From Tanypteryx hageni (lineage: Eukaryota > Arthropoda > Insecta > Odonata > Petaluridae), in the NCBI GenBank assembly GCA_028673005.1, contig CM054116.1, positions 100,976,207 through 101,040,206 of the forward strand: a stretch of DNA of 64,000 nt, read 5' to 3'. The translations under genes and the position numbers were made by a program. Positions 13,869-25,510 of this stretch are shown one piece after another. The notes beneath the pieces are model-generated. The model made no database searches. It was not told where the DNA came from and saw nothing but the letters and a program-made list of their open reading frames with translations. Numbering within the stretch: position 1 is the stretch's first letter; every line of letters begins with the position of its first letter.

Positions 13869-14099
13869 TTTTCCGATATTCTTCAGGAGTAGGCGTATAC
13901 CCTGGAATGCAGTTCCACCAAGCTGGACCATGCTGCCTTAGTTGTTGGTTATGTGAGAAACTTAAATAATCAAGAGTACTGGTTAATTAAAAATTCATCT
14001 GGAACTAAGTGGGGACTTGGTTGATAACAGGAATGATCATTGCGATGTGGCAACTGTAGCATCCTATCTGCAGTTAAGATTAGTACAATTCAAATATTA
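13869..14099 (+). pseudogene. Cathepsin L-type cysteine protease, C-terminal pseudogene fragment
   Basis: Reads FRYSSGV, then after a one-base shift AYTLECSSTKLDHAALVVGY and EYWLIKNSSGTKWGLG, then two stops, a further shift and RNDHCDVATVASY before a stop at about 14097-14099. These are the end of papain-family (C1A) enzymes: the catalytic His in LDHA, the catalytic Asn in IKNS, and the final CGIAT-like segment. The catalytic Trp partner in NSWG is changed to NSSG. The propeptide and active-site Cys region were not found upstream; the block starts next to a hAT relic. Two or three frameshifts make it a pseudogene. Confidence 0.85.
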
Positions 14100-14859
14100 G
14101 TTTAACAGGAGTGAAATTGTATTCTAACACTATGTGTGAGTTTTTATCTTTACAGCTGAGTGAATGTGAAAGAAAATTCAAGAGAAATTTTTGAAAAAAT
14201 TTCCGTTTCGTTGATGTTTGCTGTACGTCACATTAAATTTATAAATGAAGCCAAAATATACATAAAAAGCTTACATATAATGCAATTATTAAGTGAAGAT
14301 CTGCTGCTATTTCTTAGGAGTTGCTCTCCTGATATGGGTCATCCTTCAACATATCTTTAATAAATTTTGAAAGTAATTAGTGTCATTAGAAAAAAAAATA
14401 TATGTTATATATTTTAAAGTGTTAAACCATAGTGTCAGGTAGATAAAGCAGAATCATGAAATTTTATATTTTAAATACCTTGCTTTATTGTCCTAGATAA
14501 TAGAAGATACATTTTCCTTGAAACCAATAATTTGGATGAATCCTATTCTTTGACAGGACAAATTTTTGAATTGCAGTTCTGGGGTGAAATAAACCTTCGC
14601 TTTTATTCTTTGATGCTGTCATTTTTTTCTTGATTCAGTCACAAAATAGTGATTCCCATTCTGCCAAGTAAAATCTCAAAGATTTTTTCGATGGTTATTT
14701 CTGCGAAGTGCACGATACAAGATTTCACATGGGATTATACTAAAAAGTAAGGAAGGAGCTGTTTCAGTAGACGGTAAAAAGCTGTTTTTTTATTTAGACA
14801 GACAGAAAGACAACTCGAAAATACGTGAAAAACGAGACAAAACAATAAATCGATTGACG

Positions 14860-15015
14860 AAAAAACGAAGTCTCGAGCTGCTTTCGTTTAGGAGTTAGTG
14901 CGTCGGAGTGACGGACAGACGTACCTCCACAAGAAAATGTGCACAACGAGATAGAATACAAAATTTTGGCAAAAAACGAAGTCACCATCTGCTTTCGTTT
15001 AGGAGTTAGCGCGTC
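14860..15015. repeat. Two-copy direct repeat, period about 120 bp
   Basis: The segment ctgctttcgtttaggagtta with flanking aaaacgaagtc appears twice (about 14864-14902 and 14976-15014). The minus-strand open frame here therefore repeats DALTPKRKQ, which reflects the repeat, not a protein. Confidence 0.8.
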
Positions 15016-15517
15016 AGATAGACCGATGGACAAATCAAACGCATAAGTGGATTTTTTTAAAAACCGATAAAAATCCTTCCCTCTAAATTTATGGAGCTGA
15101 AACAAACCCCTAAGTAGCGAGCTTGCGAAAATATGATGAGTGATTATTTTCCTTTTTTCGTTGTTTTGGAATTCTGCGCTGTTTAATTTGGTTTGCAATC
15201 ATATTATATACGGGAGGGCTTATCCTAAAATGCCCATCGCATCCTCGTCCAGCGATTGTCGTAGCACGCAAATACTGTTTTGCCCTCTTGCATTAGCCGA
15301 TCTACACACTGGTTAAACATTTTTCCGTTGGAATTACTTGTGCTCTCATTAATCAGTCATTATCAATCATCAATCAGTCATTAACTAGGGGCGGTCCTTC
15401 CTATTGCTCTTCCCCATCTCTCCTCCGCCACTGCGGACGACCCTTTATTCTGAGAAATCCCTGTCAGAATTTTTCTTTTCCTTGCCCAAAAAACCTAATC
15501 TCCGGCGCAGAATCAGG

Positions 15518-15584
15518 CAGTGGTGACACCAATGGAGGACGGCCGAAAACCCCCACCGCCTTCCTTCCCTTGGATTCGCCACTG
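15518..15584. mobile_element. Possible hAT remnant with inverted ends
   Basis: CAGTGGTGACACCAA at the left and the reverse of CAGTGGCGAATCCAAGG at the right, only 67 bp apart. No matching target duplication, so this may be two ends of a deleted element. Confidence 0.35.
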
Positions 15585-18500
15585 TCAGTCCCAAATGCGA
15601 CAATTCGTAACATGTTGCTACAGAAACTTCGGTAGCGCAGCTAATCCGGGGAAATGAATGTGGGTGATAATTTAACTGAAGCCAACTTTATTTTTAAATT
15701 GAAAGACCACAATCCTCTTTCTTTTAAACAACCGCAACAACAACCGAACTCTCATGCAATGCGATTGTTGGAATTACAACAGAACATTTGAAATGCTACT
15801 GTTTGGTATGATTATTTCAGGAACACTCAAAACGAAGCGATAAAAATTAAAAATATTGATAATCACTGAGATAATGCTTCTCGAATCAAATTGCGGGACC
15901 AAGTAAAAATCCAAAATTGCCCTCAAATTTATAGAACTTTTTTTCATCGATAAAACTATTGGAAAAATAAGTTCAAATAAAAATTTGAAAACAGGAGAAA
16001 AATTATATCGCCGACGATGTTTGACGCAGTTGTAATTAAACCCAACACAAACCACGAGATTGAGTAAGATCCAGCGATTTCCACCTCAACCCTTTCCCAG
16101 CTATAACCTCTGTGTCTATAACGTGCTGCCATCTACCAGTGATTAAGTAAAATTAGTAGGCTGTTCTCTGCAGGTCAGTTGGCAACGTAACGTCAGCGGC
16201 AGGACGTCGAGCTGCCCTTCAGCTCACGATATTGGCGTCGATTAAACTTTTCGGTGAGTGCTGCCTTATTCACCATCCTACATCTTTGATGGTTGATGGG
16301 ACTCATTCCGTCATATCATAATTTCGGGCTCCAAAATCCCGTTTTTACGTAGTGTCGTTTTACCAGTTTTATGGCATGAAAACAGTAGTAGGTAGTATTG
16401 GAATTTGACTCCCTACGGTTACATGAAGAACGTAGTAGTAGTAATTGATTTTTCAAGTGCGTCGACGGCAACAGTCATTTTGCACTGTCATCAACTGGAC
16501 ATAGGTACATACACATACAAATTCATTTTAATCGAGCGATCAACAAGTTTATAAACAAAACTTGAACACAGAACAGCTATAGGTCCTTCGCGCTGAATAA
16601 TTTTAAAAGTAATTTTCGTATTTACCAAAAAAGTTAACCCCTTTTTATTGCACATATTTATCGTTTATTATTTATTATGAAATAATTGCTGCCCTTTGGG
16701 AAAGCTGGCTAGCTTCTGTGACTTTGTGTGGGGATAATAATCGACCATATTTATGAAATAAGTGTAATTTATGCATTGTAAATTAATCTAGAAAAGTTGG
16801 CCTGTTAGGCCAAGTAATAGGTTGTGTTTTCGGCTAGGGTTTGAGTAACATTATTCTACCTCTCCGAGTTCCTCCTTAGAATTGGTACTTCTGTCCATTT
16901 TGTTCGTGTCTAAAGATTTTACCAATAACGCCCGAAACTGGTCCTGAAGGTGATTCGGATCCAAGAATAAACGACTATTTAAGTAATTTAGGTATCATAG
17001 GGATGATATTGTAGGTCAAGAATCTACACTTATTATCTCCAAAACTAAATAATAAACTTTCCTGCTGCTGAGCAGGGCGCTTTAATGAGCAAATATTTAA
17101 TTACCATTCATATTGTATTAATGAAGTATTAAAACCGCTGAGTTTCTGTAAGCCTTTAAGAGTAAAGTTTTTAATCTTTGACTAAAACGAAAAAATTAAT
17201 TTTATTTAAATTAATTTTAGTTAAATCACAATTTGTATGCACTAAAAAGTAAAAACTAAATAAAAAAAATCACATTATTGAGTGTTCCATAATGTAAAAA
17301 TAGTTCTGGGCATATAAAAATTGTGTAGCGTAATGTTTAACGTATAAGTCTTCAGTAATATTTTTTTCGCATCTTTTATTTTCCCGAAACTAATTTTATT
17401 TTCGGAAATATTCAATTATGTGAATTTTATATTTGTTGTTTACTTTTAAGTGCATTTAAAAGCTGGTTTCATTATTTTTATTTAAATTTAACTTTAACTT
17501 AATACTTAATTCACGCATACCCGTCATATTTGATGGGAAACTACGCTTGTATATTAGGTATATATCGCCCCAAACTTGAGAAAAGTTTCTGAATCCTCTG
17601 TTCCTAGTAGGAACTAATTTATGAAAGATTAGCAAATTTTGTATAGCAAAATTCACTGCAATAATTTCATTTTACGGTCATTTGCATACGACAAATTTTG
17701 CGATTGAAAGAAATGGAAACGTTTCATTTTGAATTGTTGTGTGATGAACTTGTTCGAGGTTTGTAATTTGAGTCATATCCAGGCAGAGTCGTCGCGTGAA
17801 CGGTGTCGCCACCGATCTACCCTAGCGTGCCGTGAACTCGGGTGGTGTTTTTTTGCCTCAGGCGGCAGATTATCACGCAACATCCCTGGTTCCGGGTGAT
17901 TCCATCTGAAACTGCAAGTTTCGAATAATGGCAAAGTATATTTACAAGTTATTTGCATTATTAAATGTTCTTATAACACACATTTTTACAAATTGCAATT
18001 TTCCCCAGTGTATTAATGTTTTAAGCCATAATTTCCTTCTGGAATCACTGAAAAACTGTTAAATATTTGTTATGACAGTGAACAAGAAAATATCGGAATA
18101 TTCGTTAGGCACGAAAGGTTATTTTTTCCAGGTGCGATTAAACAGGCCAATATGAACTTTAACTAAAGCGCATGTATGGTGTAATGACATCCTCCAACAT
18201 ACGCCTTTGGCGGCATGACGGGTAATAATGTAAACGTGTTAGATTCGCGATATTTGCTGATGGAAAATAACGGACGCGCCGCAAGATAAATAATAAATTT
18301 TTCCACAGAGCCACCGTTAAAGAATGCATTCTCTTCTTGCAAAAAATTGATTTACTAAAAGACGGAATTTTCAGGAGTGGATTCCTTTGATTATCAACGT
18401 ATAACTAAGTTGATAATATAGTACGTTTTTTTACTTCTTAGTTCTTATTAATTATTTATAAAACTACTTTCAGAAATAATAATTTACGTTTTATTTTGTA

Positions 18501-20077
18501 CGCTGTCTGGCGGTGAAGTTGTCCTTACGTTAAGTTAGTAATTGAATGATAATTTGTATTCCATCTCTCTGTTACAGTAATCGAGGAGCGTCGCTACACG
18601 AGTCACTGCAGACCGCCGCCTCATCATTAGCCGCATGCCCTACATATATCATCTTGTCACCAAGCGTGGAAACAATTAGAGGACAGCCGTTGCCACAGGC
18701 AATCGTCCGGATTCTTCTGGATATTTGGCATATCATGAAGATCATTAGATCACGGCATTGGTTATATGGCACTAGTTAAATTATACAAGCCCTAGTGGCG
18801 ATTGTAATCTTATTTTTGGCGGTGGATTCATGTGAAGCCAACGACAATATGTACTTTCAAAACTGTGAAACGTGCCATGCGAAAATAACTGATGTATGTA
18901 ATAACGAAAATGTATCTTTGTAAAAATAAATGTACTAAAGGAATAACAATCTTCATTCATTAAAATATTAATTAGTCGACCACAGCCACCGTAAATAAAC
19001 GGGAATAAGATAAGGAGATAAAACGTAAGATCGAACGAAAAAAAATTTACTGTGACCAAAAAGAATGAATTTAAAAGGCATAAGATTAAAATTTTGAGCA
19101 CGAAAATTCTCAATTGTATTTGGAACTTTTTACTCAATTAATAACAGCTTATTTAAAAAAGTAGAATTCACAGATATGATTTGGGGAATAAAAAAATTCA
19201 CACAATACTGAGGATTTGAAGCTAAGCACTCTACAAACTTACATTAAGAGGAGTAGCGCACGCTAGGCACAAACCCGAAACTTCCAACAGTAAATAAGCG
19301 CGAAATATTAAGATATTCGAGCAACGAGTAGAACACCCCATTAAATTCAAAGGTATTTGAATGGCCGCAAAATCGCAAAACAGACCCATTTTCTTGAGTT
19401 GAAGCTAGAAGGGCTCTGAAGGTTACCGAGAGGTCGATGAAGGGCAAATGAATGTCAAACGCCAATTTAGACCCCAAATTCGGGTTTTTCACATTTTGAT
19501 AAAAAATCGAGCTTTATAAAAGTGAAAGTTGGCCTCAAGGTCATTGAATTTATGCCAGGCGCGTGATTTAAAATCAAGGTTCCTTTCAGGGTATTACTAT
19601 TCTATGGCGTCCTATTAGATAAAAACTTTAAAAAATATTTTAAAAGAGAGACAGGGGGTGTTAAATTCATTTTATTATCACCATTGAAAGTCAATTATAC
19701 AATAAATATAACATTTCATCAATAGCGATCTCTCCATTTCGACTTCTTTTTCGGCATTGTCGCTATATAGTAATTTCCGGCATATTTCGTTGTCCCTTTT
19801 CGCAAGCTTTCTCGTAATTTCTCTCACTCTCTATCTATCGGGCCGTTTCCCGTCTATCGCCGCTCCCACTCTCGCTGTCCTCCTTCACGCCGTTCGTTCT
19901 ATCAAACATTATCCCTTCAATTGTCGCTGTCTCTCTTTTTCGCTGTCTTCACTCTCGCTGTGCTCTTTCACGACGTTCGTTATCTCGTACATAATCCCTT
20001 TTATCCTCGCACTCTTTTTCGCTGTCCTCCTTCACGCCGTTCGTTCTCTAACATAATCTCTTCTATCCCCGCTCTCA

Positions 20078-20501
20078 ATTTTTCGCTATCGTTTTTCACG
20101 GCGTTCGTTCTCTCACACATTCTCCCTTCTATTCTCGCTTTCTCTATTTCGCTGTCCTCACTCTCGCTGTCCTCCTTCTCGCCGTTGGTTCTCTAACATT
20201 ATCACTTCTCTCGCCGCTCTCTATATGTCGCTGTGGTGTTTTACAGCGTTCATTTTCTCACACATTCTCCCTTCTATCCTCGCTTTCTCTATTTCGCTGT
20301 ACTCACTCTCGCTATCGTCCTTCACGCCGTTACTTCTCCAACATTATCCCTTCTATCCCCGCTGTCTATTTTTCGCTATCCTGTTTTACGGCGTTCGTTC
20401 TCTCACACATTCTCTTTTCTATCGTCGCTTTCCTTTTTTCGCTGTACTATTTCACGCTGTTCTTTCTATCTCCCATTATCTCTTCTATCCCCGCTCTCTC
20501 T
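20078..20501 (+). repeat. 424-bp block, copy 1 of a 1144-bp higher-order repeat
   Basis: By eye this stretch is identical to 21222-21645, while other monomers differ by several per cent. Boundaries are set by a T/A mismatch at 20077/21221 and 20502/21646. Confidence 0.85.
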
Positions 20502-21221
20502 ATTTCGCAGCCCTCACTCTCGCTGTCCTCCTTCACGACGTTCCTTCTCTAACATTATCACTTCTATTCCCGCTCTCCATTTGTCGCTGTCGTGTTTTAC
20601 GGCGTTCGTTCTCTCACATATTCTCCCTTCTATCGTCGCTTTCTCTATTTCGCAGCCCTCACTCTCGCTGTCTTCCTTCACGACGTTCCTTCTCTAATAT
20701 TATCCCTTCTATCCCCGCTCTCAATTTTTCGCTATCGTGTTTTACGGCGTTTGTTCTCTAACATTATCCCTTCTATCCCCGCTCTCTATTTTTGACTCTC
20801 GTGTTTAATAACGCCGTTCTGTCACACATTCTCCCTTCTATCCATGATTTCTCTATTTCGCTGTCCTCACTCTCCCTGTCCTCCTTCACGCCGCTCCTTC
20901 TCTAACATTATTCCTTCTATCCCCGCTCTCTATTCTTCGCTGTCGTGTTTTACGACGTTCGTTCTCTCACACATTCTCCCTTCTATCCTCGCTTTCTCTA
21001 TTTCGCTGTCCTCGCTTTCGCTGACCTCCTTCACGCCGTTACTTCTCTAGCATTATTCCTTCTATCCCCACTCTCTATTCTTCGCTGTCGTGTTTTACGG
21101 CTTTCGTTCTCTCACACATTCTCCCTTCTATCCTCGCTTTCTCTATTTCGCGTTCCTCACTCTCGCTGTCCTCCTTCACGCCGTTACTTTTCTAACATTA
21201 TCCCCTCTATCCCCGCTCTCT

Positions 21222-21645
21222 ATTTTTCGCTATCGTTTTTCACGGCGTTCGTTCTCTCACACATTCTCCCTTCTATTCTCGCTTTCTCTATTTCGCTGTC
21301 CTCACTCTCGCTGTCCTCCTTCTCGCCGTTGGTTCTCTAACATTATCACTTCTCTCGCCGCTCTCTATATGTCGCTGTGGTGTTTTACAGCGTTCATTTT
21401 CTCACACATTCTCCCTTCTATCCTCGCTTTCTCTATTTCGCTGTACTCACTCTCGCTATCGTCCTTCACGCCGTTACTTCTCCAACATTATCCCTTCTAT
21501 CCCCGCTGTCTATTTTTCGCTATCCTGTTTTACGGCGTTCGTTCTCTCACACATTCTCTTTTCTATCGTCGCTTTCCTTTTTTCGCTGTACTATTTCACG
21601 CTGTTCTTTCTATCTCCCATTATCTCTTCTATCCCCGCTCTCTCT
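21222..21645 (+). repeat. 424-bp block, copy 2 of a 1144-bp higher-order repeat
   Basis: Second copy of the block at 20078-20501, in the same orientation. Confidence 0.85.
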
Positions 21646-22160
21646 TTTTCGTTGTCCTCATGCAGGTCTTTTTTACCCTCTCACTCTATCTTTTCTATCG
21701 CTGCTCTTTTTTCGCTACCCGCTTTCACGCCGGCTTTCTCTTCCACTGTTCCTTTTAATTCCGCTCTCTCTCTCTCTGTGTTTACTTTCCTCGTCTCCGT
21801 CTTTTATCCCGTTTTCTCTCCCCCATTATTTCTTCTACGCAGTTGACTTTTTCGTTGTTCTTGCGGTGCTCTTTCACGCCGTTCACTTTTTCTCTATATT
21901 CCTACTATCGCCGCTCTCTTTTTGCTATCTTCACTCTCCTTCTTTACGTCGTTCAATAACTCTCTCCTGTCCCTTTTAACCCAGCTTTTTTTAGCTCTCC
22001 TCTCACTATCTCTTCTCTACCGTCCTCCTTTTACTTCCTCCCAATGCTGTTTTGCCGATATTCCTATGGTGGTTTTATCTTCGTTCTCTTACCCTCTCGT
22101 GCCTTTCTATCGACGCTCACTTTTCTATCCTTCTTGTTCTCTCTCTCTCACTTCCTTCTA

Positions 22161-22917
22161 GTTCTGAGATGGCAAACCATGTTTTGCTCACTTTCAAGAT
22201 GTCTTTTCTTTCCTAACTTGTGTGTCAAATTAAATAATATCCAAATAGAATTAATGTTTTAGTATGTCTTGGATCATTTATTGCCAATTTAGAACTCAGA
22301 AAACGAATGAACGGTTGATTTTTCATTTATCATGTAAAGAGAGTGGGTGTGCCAGATTATTAATGGCCAAACGGCATTTATCCAGCAATAATCTTTTTTA
22401 AACAATATGTCACTATCTTCAGTTATTTTATCAACATAATTAATAGCAATCTTGCTAGAAATAGACTCGTATTGTATCAGAAATGGAAAAATATGGAGAC
22501 AAAAATAAACTTTTTATTAGTTGAGACCCAATTAAAATTGTCTAGCAAGCCATAAGTTTTTTATCCATATCATAGTGCTCTTTCGCCATCTTCTATAGTG
22601 GTTCTTTCTCCCGTTCTTATCTTAATCCTCTATTGGCGTAATCTCCCTCTATTGCTATTCCCTCTCACTTTTCTATCGCCATTCTCTATTCCTTTCTTTC
22701 TCTCTCTCTCTCGCCATCCTCTCCCTCTTTCTTGCCATCTAAGGATCACGACATAGGTGTAGGTCGGCGCCTAGGCTGTAGTGACGCCATAAGAAAATGG
22801 TTCGCCCTCAAAGTCTTCTTGCACCTTGGTCCTGTAACAGAAAATAAAAAAGTCTCAGTATAATTCGAGACATAGCATACTTCTTTTCAACACTAAATAA
22901 ATGGAACTGATTTGACA
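22161..22917. other. Unassigned, with pyrimidine-rich tail
   Basis: No gene seen. A CT-rich stretch at 22580-22740 resembles decayed satellite, suggesting the array once reached this far with an insertion in between. Confidence 0.4.
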
Positions 22918-23338
22918 CAGCGCCGTAACTGGAGCAGGGCATCCGCCCCGGGCGTAAAGAAGGGGTGGAAAAATTGTTAAAGGCAAGTTGTGCATGTCAC
23001 AAGGACGGGAGATTTCACTACTATACTTGTTCCAGATATTACGCAAAGCAGAAACTATAAATTTCGATGATGCTATTGATGAGTTTGCTGCATTAAAATC
23101 ACAAAGAATAACTCTTTAATATTAAAATATTTGTACTTTCTGTATTTCAATTGTAATTATATTTATAATTATGTATTTAAATTATGTACATTTATAATAA
23201 GAAATTATATCGTTTATAGTTTACTTTTATTTATTAATTGTTAACCCTAATTCCATATAGGTATTAGAGAATATTTAATGGAGGGGGCACATACTTGGTA
23301 GTTTGCCCCAAGTGCTAAAATAGCTTGTTGTAGTGCTG
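22918..23338. mobile_element. hAT-type MITE with perfect target duplication
   Basis: 421 bp from CAGCGCCGTAACTGG to TTGTAGTGCTG. Flanked by identical 8-bp copies of atttgaca (22910-22917 and 23339-23346). Ends are imperfect inverted repeats. No coding capacity. Confidence 0.9.
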
Positions 23339-23732
23339 ATTTGACATATATGAAAGACTAGGTGCATAGTTTATAAATGCACTTATATATTCTACTTTAA
23401 CAATTTTAACAGGCTTTTCATGTTAACTAGTAATGTTGAGTATAGGAAGTGGCACTGTTTATAGAGACCATGACTCTACACATTATCAAAAAGTTACCTG
23501 GACTGCTGCGAATTTAATTCTCTTGATGACTCAGATACTACCAACAGGAATGAAACTTACCACCAAGTTTTATATGAACCACTGCGACTATAATGTTTAT
23601 GTTAGGGAGATGCTTAGAGAAGATATGAATTAGGAATGAAAGCTAGGAAGAAAGGATATTTGGAGATGAAGATTTTAGAATTATACAAAGTGGAGGAAAT
23701 GCATGCCAAAGTGAGCTTGTATTAGTTTAAGA

Positions 23733-23916
23733 GAGTGGTTCTTAAACTGTCAATTATCCTGCCCCCCTTTGTAATGAAAATAGTGAAAATGAGAAACTTG
23801 ACTGGAAATTTCTTCATTATATACAACTATTAATAGTTTGTTTGGCATTTCACCTTACTTCCAAAATAATTTTGGCGCACCCTGGGGGGCCATGGCCCAT
23901 TGTTTGAGAAACATTG
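23733..23916. mobile_element. hAT-type MITE, 184 bp
   Basis: Left end gagtggttcttaaac, right end gtttgagaaacattg, imperfect inverted repeats of the common CAGTGGTTC type. Identical 8-bp target duplication gtttaaga at 23725-23732 and 23917-23924. Confidence 0.9.
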
Positions 23917-23929
23917 GTTTAAGACAAGC

Positions 23930-25510
23930 AAGCAGGGCAAAGAGTTATCAATCCAAAGAAGGTTAATTGCCATTTGAAGTTAGAGAAGTTTAAGGCGCAA
24001 CCAGTAAACTTAACAAAATGTCATCAAAAAGCCAAAAGAAAGTGGATGAATTCAACATTCAAGTAGAGGAAGGAATGAGAGAAGTAAACTTAATAAGAAC
24101 TTATGAGTCAAGGGGGAGCGAAGATGTGAAGTTGCGCAAGGGAATGACAGGGAATTTTGACTTATTAAGTAGAAATGACCAAGGATGGTTGATTTCTGTA
24201 AAAGAAACAGGTTGATGATAACAAATACATGGTTTAAGTGTCATAACATGTGAAGATATATGTGGAAAATGCTGGGAGACAAATATATTAGATTGCTTAA
24301 ATTATGGTAAGACAGGAACATTATTTTTACCTCTCATAGATTTCTGGGGTTAGATGCAGACACTTGATCACAATTTCACGGTCATGAGGTCTATTCTGAA
24401 ATAAATAGAAATTAATAAATGTGATTGAGTTCCAAGATTAGATTTAGAAATGTTTGAGTGTAGTAAGAGGAAGGATTATAAGGAGGCAGTTAGGCAAGCC
24501 TTATAAAATGCAAGAAGAAAACCTGGAAAGTTGTGAATTAACTTCATATAAAACACAGAAAAAGAAGAACACTGAAGAAAATAAATCAATGTTATAGAAG
24601 ACAAGGTTGAAAAGATGGAAGACAAGATAAGACAGAAGAAGTGTAACATAATATGGATTTTTTTAGAATTAACGAATCAGATTACAAGGAAAACCATAGA
24701 ATCAGGAGTTAATGTGGACATTCATTTGAAGACAAGGAGGAAATGCAGAGGATACTACATGGAAAAGTTAAGCAATAACAGAAAACAAGAAGGGAAATAC
24801 AACAGTTAAACTTTTAACTAATGTCAGACATACCTAACTTGAGGAATTAGATGTAAACAGGTCAGAAGCCAGAACCAATGCCGTAACTAGGATATGGCAA
24901 AGGCGGCATTTGCCACAGTCACCACTTAGAAAAGGTGCCAAACATTCCCATAAAAACACAAAAAGTTTATTTTCCTAAAAATAAGTATTGATTTAATACT
25001 CAAATGTTAAAGTAATTGTTGACACAAATGCTATTATACTTTATTAAAATGTAGGAAAACATTATTCTACATAACCAAGGTTTCTAAAATTTTGCCATTT
25101 ATTGAATGGAAGGAAGACAGACTGACTGCATCAACCCATTAATATTAGGGAAGGAAACTTAAAAGGCCCTTGAGTTATGAAGTCTAAAAAGGTGGTAGGA
25201 GATAATAACCTTCCAGTAAAAATATGAAGGGAATCAGTTAAAGAAAAGAAAGTTTTTATTAATCTTGATCTAATTTATGAAGTTTTTTGTCCTTCGAAGA
25301 AAAAGAACAAAGCAACTAAATGACACAATTATAAAACCATTAGTTTAATTTCACATGCAGCTAAAGCAATTCTCAGGATTCTGAGCAAAAGTCTAGAAGC
25401 TAAAGTAGCTATAGGTAACATCCAGTTTAGGTTTCAGAAATTACTTGGCACTAGGGATGATGACTTAAGAAGAATGAAACCCAAGTTAAACCTTTTGAAA
25501 ACCAATAATG
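23930..25510 (+). pseudogene. Decayed jockey-like LINE (endonuclease-RT fragment)
   Basis: Near 25325-25500 the plus strand reads HNYKTISLISHAAKAILRIL and then IQFRFQKLLGTRDD, the reverse transcriptase block in which jockey-group LINEs have NYRTISL and QAGFR. Just upstream, after the inserted MITE, a KSL..GG/GDNNLPV-like stretch fits the linker before RT. Purine-rich sequence with short open frames from about 24000 to 24830 fits the preceding part of the ORF. Many stops and frameshifts; the catalytic YADD box is not present, so the element is truncated at its 3' side near 25510. Confidence 0.7.
24876..25100. mobile_element. hAT-type MITE, second copy of the 700-954 family
   Basis: CAATGCCGTAACTAGGATAT at the left, and the same inner segments as the first copy (aaaagtttattttcc, ataagtatt, acataaccaagg). 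It sits inside the LINE fragment, so it inserted later. The right end is not clear. Confidence 0.75.

Larger units (their letters stand above)
14100..19780. other. Unassigned region
   Basis: No gene recognised. Contains the short direct repeat at 14860-15015 and a hAT-like terminal pair at 15518-15584. GC-richer patches near 16160-16260, 17780-17900 and 18570-18740 show no recognisable motif. Confidence 0.5.
19790..22160. repeat. Pyrimidine-rich satellite, ~146-bp monomer
   Basis: The core tctatttcgctgtcctcact recurs near 20142, 20289, 20497, 20643, 20851, 20997, 21143, 21289 and 21436. Spacing is about 146 bp, with two steps of about 208 bp where a 62-bp piece is added. Plus-strand is almost pure T/C with scattered G and A, so all three plus frames stay open for 100-220 codons with a repeating Ser/Leu/Phe-rich peptide. 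The 3' part (21650-22160) is more diverged. Confidence 0.95.

Noticed and set aside
13671..13931. Minus-strand frame of 86 codons
   Set aside because: Its first 20 or so codons overlap the cathepsin pseudogene on the other strand; no family recognised.
14794..15198. Minus-strand frame of 134 codons with a repeated peptide
   Set aside because: The peptide repeat mirrors a DNA direct repeat; composition is not protein-like.
20225..21758. Long plus-strand open frames (178, 154, 222, 200 codons)
   Set aside because: They are forced by the pyrimidine-rich satellite, occur in overlapping frames and repeat the same Ser/Leu/Phe-rich phrase; not coding.
19790..22160. Regular repeats resembling a CRISPR array
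   Set aside because: Monomers are head-to-tail with no unique spacers, in a eukaryotic context.
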